Part shown: positions 16,070 to 23,645 of the stretch, one piece after another
How the letters are laid out: each line of letters opens with the position of its first letter
How positions within the stretch are numbered: the stretch's first letter is position 1
Assembly (NCBI GenBank): GCA_030698665.1
Contig: JAUYMI010000014.1
Span: 1-39,665 of the forward strand
Length of the DNA stretch: 39,665 nucleotides
Direction: 5' to 3'
From: a bacterium
GTDB lineage: Bacteria > Patescibacteriota > Minisyncoccia > Minisyncoccales > UBA10102
Made by a program: the position numbers and the translations under genes
Notes under the pieces: model-generated
What the model was told of the DNA's origin: nothing
The model's input: only the letters and a program-made list of their open reading frames with translations
The model's database searches: none

Positions 16070-16432
16070 TCAAGCGTCTCCCTGGCACGAGAGACAGATT
16101 CTTGTTTCTGGATACGCGAGGAGTTTTTCCTTCTCAATCTGCTTGCCGCAGGTCTCGCATATTCCATAGCTTCCCTTTTTGATCCTCTCTAGGGCTCCCT
16201 TGACCTCCTGGAGTTGTTTTTCCAAGCTGAACTCGATGGGCAGCATGGTTGAGTACTGTTCCACCTCATCAGCCGCGTCTTCAAGATCCCCTTCTTTGGT
16301 TCTTGGGTATTTGGTGTCCCAGTCACCCTCGATGTCCTTGTCTTTTTTTGCAAAACGAGAGAGTTCGCTCTCCAGATTTGTTTTCTTCCTTTCTAGTGCT
16401 TCTTTGATTTCAATTTCGGTTTTCTTGTCCAT
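16070..16432 (-). CDS. DksA/TraR-type C4 zinc-finger protein
   Basis: The 120-aa product has a helical N-terminal half and a C-terminal zinc finger, YGICETCGKQIEKEKLLAYP followed by CLSC (CxxC-x17-CxxC). This fits DksA/TraR family proteins, which enter the RNA polymerase secondary channel and alter initiation. The acidic tip residues of E. coli DksA cannot be placed with certainty, so activity on polymerase is inferred. It is the last gene of the rpsO-pnp transcription unit, 18 nt after the tail-anchored protein, and ends at a strong terminator. Confidence 0.85.
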   Translation of the reverse strand: MDKKTEIEIKEALERKKTNLESELSRFAKKDKDIEGDWDTKYPRTKEGDLEDAADEVEQYSTMLPIEFSLEKQLQEVKGALERIKKGSYGICETCGKQIEKEKLLAYPETRICLSCQGDA

Positions 16433-16450
16433 GGTCGTGAGTATACAGGG

Positions 16451-16894
16451 TTAGCGGTTCTGGAGCCAGATACCAAGGATAATGAGGTTGGCTGCGGCAA
16501 AAAGTGCGATTGCCCCAATCAGGATGCGGGTGATGATTTGACGGGTTCTGGAAGGGGGAATGGGAAGAGGGGCTCCGCCGTTCCGCTGCGCGTGGTCACC
16601 CTGGAGCAGGGTGTCTGCCATGCGTTCCGGGACTTCCTGTTGCGGAACGTTTTTAGATATGGCTCCGATACGGGCTTGTTCCTCTGTGGCTTGTTTGGCC
16701 CTGAGGAGAGCGAGATCTTTTTCCATGGTTCTTACATCTTCTCGTTTGAGAAGCTCAAGCTTCTGTCCCTGCGGGCGCTTGGTCTGCTGTTCTCGCAGTC
16801 CTTCCAGTTCCCGCTCAATGTTTGCTGTCGCAGGTGACTCTGGCTGCTGGGTCGGCTGATGTTGAGGACTTGTTTGCGGCTGTTCCTCTTCCAT
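16451..16894 (-). CDS. Tail-anchored coiled-coil membrane protein, unknown function
   Basis: The 147-aa product starts with a Gln/Pro-rich disordered segment. A charged helical region follows (about residues 25-80, REQQTKRPQGQKLELLKRED), then a Pro-rich stretch and a single C-terminal transmembrane helix (about 120-144). Most of it should face the cytoplasm. Its ATG follows the pnp stop by 1 nt, so it is in the same operon. It could tether RNA-processing proteins to the membrane, but that rests on position only. No family recognised. Confidence 0.72.
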   Translation of the reverse strand: MEEEQPQTSPQHQPTQQPESPATANIERELEGLREQQTKRPQGQKLELLKREDVRTMEKDLALLRAKQATEEQARIGAISKNVPQQEVPERMADTLLQGDHAQRNGGAPLPIPPSRTRQIITRILIGAIALFAAANLIILGIWLQNR

Positions 16895-16895
16895 G

Positions 16896-18995
16896 CTATG
16901 TTGCCTGCTTTACCGACAGACGTATCTTACCCTGCTCATCAATGCCGATGACCCGTACGGTGACCATGTCTCCGTGCTTGAGAACGTCCTCCACCCTTTC
17001 TACTCGTTTGTCCGAGAGCTCTGAGATGTGTACGAGGCCCTCTTGGCCGGGCGCAATCTCAATGAAGGCTCCAAAGGCAGCTACTTTTTTGACCACGCCC
17101 TCAAAGACCTCGCCCACCTCGATTTCGCGCGTGATGCCGCGGATCCACTCTAGGGCCTTTCCGGCTGATTCAGGACGGTCGGCCGTCACGAATACCGTAC
17201 CGTCATCCTCAACGTCAATCTCAACCTCACACTCCTCTATGATTTGTCGGATCATCTTGCCGCCAGGTCCGATGAGTCCTCCGATCTTGTCCGGGTTAAT
17301 GTGAAGAACGTGGATCCGCGGAGCCCACTCGGACAGCTCGGGCCTCGGGGCTGCAAGCGTAGGAAGTATGGCGGTTTCCAGAATCTGGAGGCGAGCCCTT
17401 TTTGCCGTCTCAAGAGCCTCAGCGAATATCGCTTTGGTGATGCCCCTGAGCTTCACGTCCATCTGGATGGCGGTGACGCCTTCCGTGGTTCCGGCCACCT
17501 TAAAGTCCATGTCGCCGTGGTGGTCTTCCGGGCCTTGGATGTCAGCTAACAGCTTGTACTCAGAGCCCTTGGCTATGAGTCCAACTGCGATGCCCGCGAC
17601 CGGACGCGTGATGGGTACCCCGGCATCCATTAATGCCAGGGAGGAAGAGCAGGCGGATGCCATGGAGGAGGATCCGTTGGAAGAGGTTACCTCTGTGACG
17701 ATGCGGATGGTATACGGAAACTCATCTATCGTGGGAATGACCGGAAGCAGTGCCTTTTCAGCGAGCATTCCATGACCGATATCGCGTCTTCCAGGACCCC
17801 GGAGGGGGCGTACCTCTCCAACAGAGTATGGAGGAAAGTTGTAGTGGTGCATGAAGCGCTTCTTTCCCCTTATCTCCATGCCCTCCTGGAGGCGCTGGTC
17901 CCCCGGCGTTCCCAGTGTGAGAATGGAGAGCGTGGTCGTTTCACCCCGCCTGAATACCCCAGATCCATGGGTGCGCGGAAGGAGCGCGGCCTCGCCCGCA
18001 ACCTCCCGGATCTCCTCGGGTTTTCTCCCGTCCACACGCTCTCCCTTGGTCAGGATCGCTTCTCGCATGGTCGCATCCAGCATCTCTTCAAAGATATCGC
18101 CGGCCTCCCTGCCCTTGAAGGTGTTGGGGTATGCAGAGGAGATGGCATCTTCAACTTTGTGCCTGAGATTCTGAACCTGCTCCATGCGCTTTGCTTTCTC
18201 AGCCTCAAAGAACGCCTCTTGCAGGTGTTTTCCCACCAAGGCCTTCACCTCTTCTCTCAGAGAAGCGTCGGGAGCTGGTTTGGCAAGTTCAAGCTTGGCC
18301 GTGCCCCGTTTCCCCGCGATTTCCTTTTGAAACTCAATGAGCCGCTTGATTTCAGGGAGCCCCATGCTGACGGCTTCTTCCCATACATTCTCTGCGACCT
18401 CGTTGCCCTCAGCCTCAATCATGTTCAAGAACACCTCTCCTTCTTCCTCCACTCCGGCCATGAGAAAGTCCAGGTCGCTGAGCTTCCGTTCTTCGTAGGT
18501 GGGGTTGGAGACGAGCTTTCCGTCTACGCGTCCGATGCGTATGGCTCCCACGGGTCCTGCCCAGGGAATGTTGGATACCGACAGGGCGAGTGAAGTTCCG
18601 ATGAGCGAGATGACGTCAGCGTCGTTGGTTCCGTCCCACGAGAGTACGGACGCTATCGCCTGTACCTCGCGCCTGAGGTGTTTTGGAAACAGCGGGCGGA
18701 TGGCCCGGTCAATGACGCGAGAGGTGATGATGGCCTCGTCAGACGGTCTTCCTTCCCGTCTCATGAAGCGCGAGCCCAGGATCTTGCCTGCGGCGTAGTA
18801 CTTCTCTTCGTACTCTACCATCAAGGGGAAGAATCCCTGATGCGCGCTCTCAAGGCCCGACATGGTGGCGCAGCACAGCACCATGGTATCTCCCATGCGG
18901 ATGAGAAGGTTGCCTGAGGCCTGGGGGGCCAGGTCCTTGAACTCAACTGAGATGGTCTTTCCCTGAACTTCTAATTTAAAATCTTTATCGGCCAT
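16896..18995 (-). CDS. pnp: Polyribonucleotide nucleotidyltransferase (PNPase)
   Basis: The 699-aa product is full length for PNPase, which degrades RNA 3' to 5' with phosphate. Two RNase PH-like domains are visible: the first near the N-terminus (GDTMVLCCATMSG) and the second around residues 315-540 (TEVTSSNGSSSMASACSSSL). A KH domain (GLIGPGGKMIRQIIEE, about 575-590) and a C-terminal S1 domain (GEVFEGVVKKVAAFGAFIEI) follow. The start overlaps the end of the NYN-domain gene by 25 nt. Organisation with rpsO is the classical bacterial arrangement, here with an extra gene between them. Confidence 0.96.
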   Translation of the reverse strand: MADKDFKLEVQGKTISVEFKDLAPQASGNLLIRMGDTMVLCCATMSGLESAHQGFFPLMVEYEEKYYAAGKILGSRFMRREGRPSDEAIITSRVIDRAIRPLFPKHLRREVQAIASVLSWDGTNDADVISLIGTSLALSVSNIPWAGPVGAIRIGRVDGKLVSNPTYEERKLSDLDFLMAGVEEEGEVFLNMIEAEGNEVAENVWEEAVSMGLPEIKRLIEFQKEIAGKRGTAKLELAKPAPDASLREEVKALVGKHLQEAFFEAEKAKRMEQVQNLRHKVEDAISSAYPNTFKGREAGDIFEEMLDATMREAILTKGERVDGRKPEEIREVAGEAALLPRTHGSGVFRRGETTTLSILTLGTPGDQRLQEGMEIRGKKRFMHHYNFPPYSVGEVRPLRGPGRRDIGHGMLAEKALLPVIPTIDEFPYTIRIVTEVTSSNGSSSMASACSSSLALMDAGVPITRPVAGIAVGLIAKGSEYKLLADIQGPEDHHGDMDFKVAGTTEGVTAIQMDVKLRGITKAIFAEALETAKRARLQILETAILPTLAAPRPELSEWAPRIHVLHINPDKIGGLIGPGGKMIRQIIEECEVEIDVEDDGTVFVTADRPESAGKALEWIRGITREIEVGEVFEGVVKKVAAFGAFIEIAPGQEGLVHISELSDKRVERVEDVLKHGDMVTVRVIGIDEQGKIRLSVKQAT

Positions 18996-19501
18996 TTTCC
19001 TTTCCTTAACAGATATTTCTCAACGCTTGTCTCCAGGTCCGTGAACTCGTCTGCTTCCTCGCGGAGACGGGAAGAGGTGGACTTGCCAAAGGCAATCACC
19101 TCAACTCGCTTACCGTGGTTTTTGAGATACTCCACGAGGGGAACATAGTCGCCGTCTCCTGAAACCAGGACAATGGAGTCCACCGCCAGGGATACCTTGA
19201 TGGCGTCCACGGCGATTCCCACGTCCCAGTCAGCCTTTTTGATGCCCCCGTAATACTCCTGGAGATCCTTGACACGCATTTCAATCCCCAGAGCCGTGAG
19301 GGCGTCAAAGAAGGGCCGTTCCTCTCCGGTTTTCGTGCGTACCACGTAGGCAAAGGCCCGGATGAGCTGGCGTCCCGCGACCGCGGTCTTCAAGACCTCC
19401 CGGAAGTTGACCCGGGCCTGGTAGATGTTTTTAGCTGAGTGGTAGAGGTTCTGAACGTCAATGAAGACGGCAACCCTCTGGTCTTTGTTTTTGAGATTCA
19501 T
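18971..19501 (-). CDS. NYN-domain (LabA/DUF88-like) putative ribonuclease
   Basis: The 176-aa product begins with [20 protein letters not shown], the first acidic motif (D-x-x-N) of NYN/PIN-like nucleases. [20 protein letters not shown] carries the second acidic cluster, and a Lys/Arg-rich C-terminus follows. The NYN family is related to PIN-domain metal-dependent RNases. It overlaps rpsO by 4 nt and pnp by 25 nt, so all three are translated from one message. Co-expression with PNPase suggests RNA turnover or rRNA processing; the substrate is unknown. Confidence 0.85.
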   Translation of the reverse strand: MNLKNKDQRVAVFIDVQNLYHSAKNIYQARVNFREVLKTAVAGRQLIRAFAYVVRTKTGEERPFFDALTALGIEMRVKDLQEYYGGIKKADWDVGIAVDAIKVSLAVDSIVLVSGDGDYVPLVEYLKNHGKRVEVIAFGKSTSSRLREEADEFTDLETSVEKYLLRKGKWPIKILN

Positions 19502-19764
19502 TTCTTGAGTCCGACCTTCCGCACGAGGGAGTTATAGCGCTTTTCATCCTCGCGCTTGAGGTAGGAGAGGAGGGCTCGGCGCTGGGAAACCATCTTCAGC
19601 AATCCCCGTTTTGAGTGAAGGTCCTTTTTGTGCTTCTTTAAGTGCGAAAGTAGCCGTCTGATTTCCTCGGTCAAAAGAGCCACCTGGACCTCAGCTGACC
19701 CGGTGTCTTTGTCGTGCAGTTTGTACTGTTCGACGGCTTTTTCCTTCTCTTTTTGAGTGAGCAT
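19498..19764 (-). CDS. rpsO: Ribosomal protein S15
   Basis: The 88-aa product is the normal length for uS15, with the conserved [19 protein letters not shown] and [20 protein letters not shown] segments that contact 16S helices 20-22. The operon promoter places the -10 hexamer (TATAGT) exactly 6 nt before this ATG. The message should therefore be leaderless, which would rule out the 5'-UTR autoregulation known for E. coli rpsO. It is the first gene of the rpsO-NYN-pnp operon. Confidence 0.96.
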   Translation of the reverse strand: MLTQKEKEKAVEQYKLHDKDTGSAEVQVALLTEEIRRLLSHLKKHKKDLHSKRGLLKMVSQRRALLSYLKREDEKRYNSLVRKVGLKK

Positions 19765-19770
19765 ACAGGC

Positions 19771-19798
19771 ACTATATCATAGAAACTAAAAAAGGCAA
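19771..19798 (-). promoter_or_regulatory. Promoter of the rpsO-pnp operon, leaderless geometry
   Basis: TTGCCT, 16 nt, then TGATATAGT (extended -10) on the minus strand. GCCTGT (6 nt) separates the -10 from the rpsO ATG. The normal -10-to-start distance puts transcription start at the A of ATG. Confidence 0.65.
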
Positions 19799-19805
19799 GA
19801 AGCTG

Positions 19806-19880
19806 TGGTGCCCCGCGGAGGACTCGAACCTCCAACCAACTGCTTAAGAGGCAGCTGCTCTACCATTGAGCTAGCGGGGC
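19806..19880 (-). tRNA. tRNA-Lys (CTT), CCA encoded
   Basis: GCCCCGC and GCGGGGC form a perfect acceptor stem. The anticodon loop is CTCTTAA, giving anticodon CTT. The T-arm GGAGG-TTCGAGT-CCTCC is canonical. A73 is followed by an encoded CCA. It lies between rpsO and the stand-alone pilin gene. Confidence 0.93.
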
Positions 19881-19920
19881 CGGCACTGAGGTTATACCAA
19901 ACTCTTCTCCTTTTTCAACC

Positions 19921-20370
19921 CTAGCGGCACTGCAGCTCCCAGTACTGAGCACCCGCCTTGAACTCTACTACCCCGAGCTTCTCAAAGCCGAAGTTGAGGA
20001 AGAGCCAGGATCCATAGATGATGATGAGGCCGACAACCGCGGCTGTGATGATTGCCTTGCCTCGCTTGAGGCCCGCAGGATCCCCGCTCCCACCTCCCTG
20101 GAGGAGCTCGGCCGGAGAGGCGCCCCCCGTGATGAAGAAGAATCCTCCGATAACGAGCATGAGCGTTGCTATGGCGGGAACGATGGCAATTCCTCCATTG
20201 AGCGAAGGAGATGGAATGAGAAAGAACTTGATAACGTTGTTGACGAGCACGAAAACGTCGCAGAGTCCGCAGGCAGGTTGATTGGCTCCTCCACAGGGAA
20301 CCAAGCCCTGTGCCCACGCGGTAAGAGGGACGAGAGCGAGGACTGCTAGTATGAGAAGTGTTTTTTTCAT
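19921..20370 (-). CDS. Stand-alone VirB2/TrbC-like pilin
   Basis: The ORF track begins at 20436, but that extension runs through tRNA-Arg. The ATG at 20370 starts a proper signal peptide (MKKTLLILAVLALVPLTAWA), so the product is 149 aa. The mature protein begins QGLVPCGGANQPACGLCDVF. Two hydrophobic helices follow (about residues 58-84 and 107-130), with a GG-S-PAELLQGGGSG loop as in TrbC/VirB2 pilins. The same GLVPCG opening occurs in the FnIII-pilin fusion at 11747. The ATG is 8 nt after tRNA-Arg and directly preceded by AAAAAGG, so it is probably expressed by read-through or processing of the tRNA transcript. A pilin role is inferred. Confidence 0.85.
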   Translation of the reverse strand: MKKTLLILAVLALVPLTAWAQGLVPCGGANQPACGLCDVFVLVNNVIKFFLIPSPSLNGGIAIVPAIATLMLVIGGFFFITGGASPAELLQGGGSGDPAGLKRGKAIITAAVVGLIIIYGSWLFLNFGFEKLGVVEFKAGAQYWELQCR

Positions 20371-20378
20371 CCTTTTTG

Positions 20379-20450
20379 TGCCCCCGGCAGGACTCGAACC
20401 CACAATAACGGCTTCGAAGGCCGTCGTGATATCCATTTCACCACGGGGGC
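20379..20450 (-). tRNA. tRNA-Arg (TCG)
   Basis: The acceptor stem is GCCCCCG/CGGGGGC. The anticodon arm ACGGC-CTTCGAA-GCCGT gives anticodon TCG. The T-loop TTCGAGT is canonical. CCA is not encoded. Confidence 0.93.
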
Positions 20451-20480
20451 CCGCCTCCTTGAGAAATCATACCACAGAAA

Positions 20481-20509
20481 TTGAAAAACTCAACGAAGTC
20501 AGATACGAT
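20481..20509 (+). promoter_or_regulatory. Promoter of cca, leaderless geometry
   Basis: TTGAAA, 17 nt, TACGAT on the plus strand. Six nt (GGGTTA) separate the -10 from the ATG at 20516, so transcription should begin at the start codon. Confidence 0.6.
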
Positions 20510-20515
20510 GGGTTA

Positions 20516-21976
20516 ATGAAGGCGATTCCCAAAGAAGTCAGGGAGGTGGTCAAGGATCTAGAGAGAGGCGGATATGAGGCCTTCATTGTGGGCGGATGCG
20601 TGAGAGATCTTCTGCTCGGGCGAGAGCCCAAGGATTGGGACGTTGCCACCTCGGGGAAGCCAGAAGAGGTCCAGAAGCTCTTCCCCGACTCATTTTACGA
20701 AAACCGTTTCTTCACCGTTACGGTGCTCAAAGAGAGCAGAAAGAAAAATCTCAAGGAGATTGAGGTGACCACGTACCGTTCTGAGTCAGGATATGCCGAC
20801 TACCGGCGCCCGGATGAGGTTAAGGCGGTCAAGACCATTGAGGAAGATCTCTCAAGGAGGGACTTTGCCATCAATGCCATGGCGCTGAGGGTCAAGGCGC
20901 GAGGATCTGAGATGATTGACCCCTTTGGTGGGCAGGCTGACGTTGGCAACAAAATCATCCGGGCGGTTGGCAAGCCTAAAGAGCGATTTGAGGAAGACGC
21001 CCTGCGGATGATGAGGGCGGTGCGGTTGGCTTCGGAGCTTGGATTTGAAATTGAGAGTGAAACGAGAGACGCCATATCAATCTCCTCTCATTTGCTAGAG
21101 AAGATCTCAGCTGAGCGTATCCGGGACGAGTTTTGCCGCATCCTCATGTCGGATCTCGCCATGGAGGGGGTTGAGCTTCTGCGGGAGCTTGGTCTGCTCA
21201 GGAGATTTCTTCCCGAGCTGGAAGAGGGGTATGGCGTAGGTCAGAATAAGCATCATGTGTACACGGTGTGGGAGCACAATCTTTTGGCCCTTCAGTACGC
21301 ATGCGGTCAGAAGTGGTCTCTTGAAGTCCGGCTGGCCTCCCTGCTCCACGATGTGGCAAAGCCGAGGGTGAAGAATGGAGACGGGTACAATTCCACTTTC
21401 TACAACCATGAGGTGGAGGGAGGCAAGATGGCAAAGACGATACTGAACCGCCTAAAGTTTTCCAAAAAGCAGGTGGAGAAGATCTCAAAGCTCGTGCGCT
21501 TCCACCTTTTCTACTACAACGTGGATGAGGTGTCGGAGTCCTCGGTCAGGCGTTTGGTGAGAAACGTGGGAGCAGAAGACATGGACGACCTCCTGCGCGT
21601 GAGGATGGCTGACCGCATCGGCTCTGGGGTTCCCAAGGCTGAACCCTATAAGCTCAGACATCTAAAGTATCTCATTGAAAAGGTATCTCAAGACCCGATA
21701 TCCGTTTCACGGCTCAAGATCAGAGGAGAGCGCATCATGGAGCTTCTCAAGATTTCCCCGGGCCCACAGGTAGGGCAGATATCAGATATCCTTCTATCTG
21801 AGGTTGTGGAGAATCCTAAGAGCAACACCGTTTCATATTTGGAGCAAAGGATAGCTGAATTGAGCCAACTGAGCGGTAAGGAACTTTCGCAAACGGCTCT
21901 GAATGCGCGCTCCCAGGTAGGGAAGCTGGAAACGAAGTCAGATGAGATGATAAAACAGAAGTACTGGGTGAGTTAA
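20516..21976 (+). CDS. cca: CCA-adding tRNA nucleotidyltransferase with HD domain
   Basis: The product is 486 aa from the ATG at 20516; the ORF track's 5' extension runs antisense to tRNA-Arg and past the promoter, so it is rejected. GGCVRDLLLGREPKDWDVAT is the class II nucleotidyltransferase active site (G-G-x-V-R-D and D-x-D). RRDFAINAMA and EDALRMMRAVRLASELGFEI are the following conserved motifs. An HD domain is shown by LLHDVAKP. It adds or repairs CCA on tRNA 3' ends, which is needed here because nine of the fourteen tRNA or tRNA-like genes in the window lack an encoded CCA. The SAM methyltransferase follows after 3 nt. Confidence 0.95.
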   Translation: MKAIPKEVREVVKDLERGGYEAFIVGGCVRDLLLGREPKDWDVATSGKPEEVQKLFPDSFYENRFFTVTVLKESRKKNLKEIEVTTYRSESGYADYRRPDEVKAVKTIEEDLSRRDFAINAMALRVKARGSEMIDPFGGQADVGNKIIRAVGKPKERFEEDALRMMRAVRLASELGFEIESETRDAISISSHLLEKISAERIRDEFCRILMSDLAMEGVELLRELGLLRRFLPELEEGYGVGQNKHHVYTVWEHNLLALQYACGQKWSLEVRLASLLHDVAKPRVKNGDGYNSTFYNHEVEGGKMAKTILNRLKFSKKQVEKISKLVRFHLFYYNVDEVSESSVRRLVRNVGAEDMDDLLRVRMADRIGSGVPKAEPYKLRHLKYLIEKVSQDPISVSRLKIRGERIMELLKISPGPQVGQISDILLSEVVENPKSNTVSYLEQRIAELSQLSGKELSQTALNARSQVGKLETKSDEMIKQKYWVS

Positions 21977-21979
21977 TCT

Positions 21980-22564
21980 ATGGAGTACACGTCTGAAACA
22001 TATGCGAAGCTGAATCGCGACGACCAGAGGCACCTGCAGGAGTTGGAGGAGTTTCTGCGGCCCCTGAGAGGAGACAAGATACTGGAGGTCGGGTGCGGCC
22101 GCGGGTTCATCGCCCGCGAACTCCAGAAGACAGTTCCCCACACGTACGGAGTGGATGTGAATCCTGGGGCAATCAAGAACGGAGTGGCCTTAAACCTCCA
22201 GATCATGGATGCTGAACACCTGGAGTTTGAGGACGACAGCTTTGACAAAATCTACTCCTTCCATATGATTGAACACGTGCCCAGTCCGGGGAAGGTGATA
22301 CGTGAGATGGAGCGGGTCCTGAGGCCGGGAGGAGAGATTCTGCTCGTGTATCCTGCAGAACCGGTCCGCGGTCTCTTTTCCATCATCTCTTCCATCATCA
22401 TCTTTAAGACCCCATTCAAGGCACGCAAGATTCATCTGCACAAGCTGCGCCCATCGGATATACAGGTTCTGATCCGAGGCACGAAGCTTGAACACGTAGA
22501 GAGCAAGTTCGCGCTTCTCTCTACTCCTCAGTTCTTCACCCACCTTCAGAAGAGAACGTCATAA
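21980..22564 (+). CDS. Class I SAM-dependent methyltransferase
   Basis: The 194-aa product has KILEVGCGRGFIARELQ (SAM motif I, about residues 33-49), TYGVDVNPGAIKNG (motif II) and FDKIYSFHMIEHVPSPGKVI (motif IV, Methyltransf_11 style). LRPGGEILLVYP (motif VI) follows. The substrate cannot be told from sequence. The gene starts 3 nt after cca and its stop codon abuts the first base of tRNA-Pro with no gap, so the tRNA is probably cut from the same transcript. Confidence 0.88.
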   Translation: MEYTSETYAKLNRDDQRHLQELEEFLRPLRGDKILEVGCGRGFIARELQKTVPHTYGVDVNPGAIKNGVALNLQIMDAEHLEFEDDSFDKIYSFHMIEHVPSPGKVIREMERVLRPGGEILLVYPAEPVRGLFSIISSIIIFKTPFKARKIHLHKLRPSDIQVLIRGTKLEHVESKFALLSTPQFFTHLQKRTS

Positions 22565-22637
22565 CGGGGTGTGGCCTAGTAGCTAAGGCGCCGCGTTCGG
22601 GACGCGGAGATCGCAGGTGCAAGTCCTGTCGCCCCGA
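22565..22637 (+). tRNA. tRNA-Pro (CGG) with non-canonical T-loop
   Basis: The acceptor stem is CGGGGTG/CGCCCCG with one T-G pair. The anticodon arm CCGCG-TTCGGGA-CGCGG gives anticodon CGG. The T-arm is GCAGG-TGCAAGT-CCTGT, so position 55 is G in place of the near-universal T. CCA is not encoded. It begins directly after the methyltransferase stop. Confidence 0.92.
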
Positions 22638-22650
22638 CATATATGTAGAG

Positions 22651-22670
22651 TCGCTCAAAGAGCGATTTTA
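22651..22670 (+). terminator. Small hairpin after tRNA-Pro
   Basis: TCGCTC-AAA-GAGCGA followed by TTTTA. It probably ends the cca-methyltransferase-tRNA-Pro transcript and separates it from the nuclease gene. An AT-rich stretch with TAAAAT and TATAAT follows before the next ATG. Confidence 0.65.
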
Positions 22671-22688
22671 TGTTAAAATTATATAATT

Positions 22689-23561
22689 ATGTTTGTTCAA
22701 TGTGTTGTATGCAAGAAGCACTTTTCCCGGAAGAAGAGTCAGGTTCAAGAGGCTGAAAGGTTCGGGTGGAGGGCATTCTGTTCATCAGAGTGTCAATCGT
22801 GGGCAAGGCGAAGAGGAAAAATACTTGTCTGTGAACGGGGCCAGTGCACGAAGACATTCTATCGGCCCCCAAACGATATTTCTCTCCACAACTACTGTTC
22901 GTGGTCGTGTGCCGCACGAGTGAATAACAGGAAGTTTCCGAAACGAGGGCAAGGGTTTCGTTTTTGTGCTGGTCGTCACTGCAGTAAAAAATTCTCTGGG
23001 CGTCAGAAGTACTGTTCTTTTACGTGCCGGAAAGCCGCACGGTTTTCCTACACAAAAGAAGAAGCATCGGAAATGATACGGAAAGCAAGCGAGAAACTTG
23101 GGAGGGTTCCCGCAAAAAGGGAAGTGGCGTTTGCTGACGCTTGCGCAGCCCTGTTTGGTTCTTGGAATAATGCCGTGCTTGCTGCTGGGTTAATGCCAAA
23201 TCGTTCTCATGACCATAGGATGTATAAACGCACCAATACGAAAGCGAGAGATGGGCACCTCTGCGATTCAGTCTCTGAGGCGCTCGTAGACAATTGGCTG
23301 GCAAACAGAAGCATTGCTCATAAGAGAAACGTACCCTACCCGAACACAGGTCATTTGGCTGATTGGTCTGTTGGCAGAGGAGTTTTTGTAGAATACTTTG
23401 GTCTCGCAAAGGATAGTCCACGGTATGATAGATCTGTAGTAAAGAAAAGGTTGCTTTGTCGTCAGAGCAACATCCAGCTTATTGAAATTTATGCCGAAGA
23501 CCTGTATCCTAAGCGTCGTCTGCAACAAAAGCTTAGATTCCTGATACCTTTGGGCCGTTAG
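22689..23561 (+). CDS. Free-standing homing-endonuclease-type protein: three Zn-fingers, HNH-associated repeat, PD-(D/E)XK-like nuclease
   Basis: The 290-aa product has three Cys4 modules: C5/C8/C31/C35, C48/C53/C70/C74 and C93/C98/C109/C113. At about residues 121-170, SEKLGRVPAKREV followed by FGSWNNAVLAAGL matches the homing-endonuclease-associated (HNH) repeat, a DNA-binding module. The C-terminal part contains an upstream glutamate (SEALVDNWL), then HLADWSV (D225), VFVEYFG (E235) and lysines near 252-253. This order fits a PD-(D/E)XK nuclease core. The gene lies between tRNA-Pro and tRNA-Ala, and its TAG stop falls inside tRNA-Ala. Homing function is inferred; I-Ssp6803I is a known PD-(D/E)XK homing enzyme linked to a tRNA gene. 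Confidence 0.82.
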   Translation: MFVQCVVCKKHFSRKKSQVQEAERFGWRAFCSSECQSWARRRGKILVCERGQCTKTFYRPPNDISLHNYCSWSCAARVNNRKFPKRGQGFRFCAGRHCSKKFSGRQKYCSFTCRKAARFSYTKEEASEMIRKASEKLGRVPAKREVAFADACAALFGSWNNAVLAAGLMPNRSHDHRMYKRTNTKARDGHLCDSVSEALVDNWLANRSIAHKRNVPYPNTGHLADWSVGRGVFVEYFGLAKDSPRYDRSVVKKRLLCRQSNIQLIEIYAEDLYPKRRLQQKLRFLIPLGR

Positions 23562-23627
23562 CTCAGTTGGTAGAGCGCAGCATTCGCATTGCTGAGGTCG
23601 GGAGTTCGACTCTCCCACGGTCCACCA
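23552..23627 (+). tRNA. tRNA-Ala (CGC), CCA encoded
   Basis: The acceptor stem GGGCCGT/ACGGTCC contains the G3-T70 alanine identity pair. The anticodon arm CAGCA-TTCGCAT-TGCTG gives anticodon CGC. The T-loop TTCGACT is canonical, and A73 plus CCA are encoded. Its first ten bases overlap the end of the upstream nuclease gene. Confidence 0.95.
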
Positions 23628-23645
23628 AAGAATGGCAAGCAACAG

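Noticed and set aside
17772-18593. 273-aa plus-strand ORF opposite pnp
   Set aside because: It is antisense to conserved PNPase codons, has no family motif and no ribosome-binding site. It is a shadow of the strong codon bias of pnp.
20371-20436. N-terminal extension of the stand-alone pilin
   Set aside because: It would be translated from tRNA-Arg sequence. The signal peptide begins at the ATG at 20370.
20282-20515. 78-residue N-terminal extension of cca in the ORF track
   Set aside because: It runs antisense to the pilin start and tRNA-Arg and upstream of the promoter at 20481-20509. The family N-terminus begins at the ATG at 20516.
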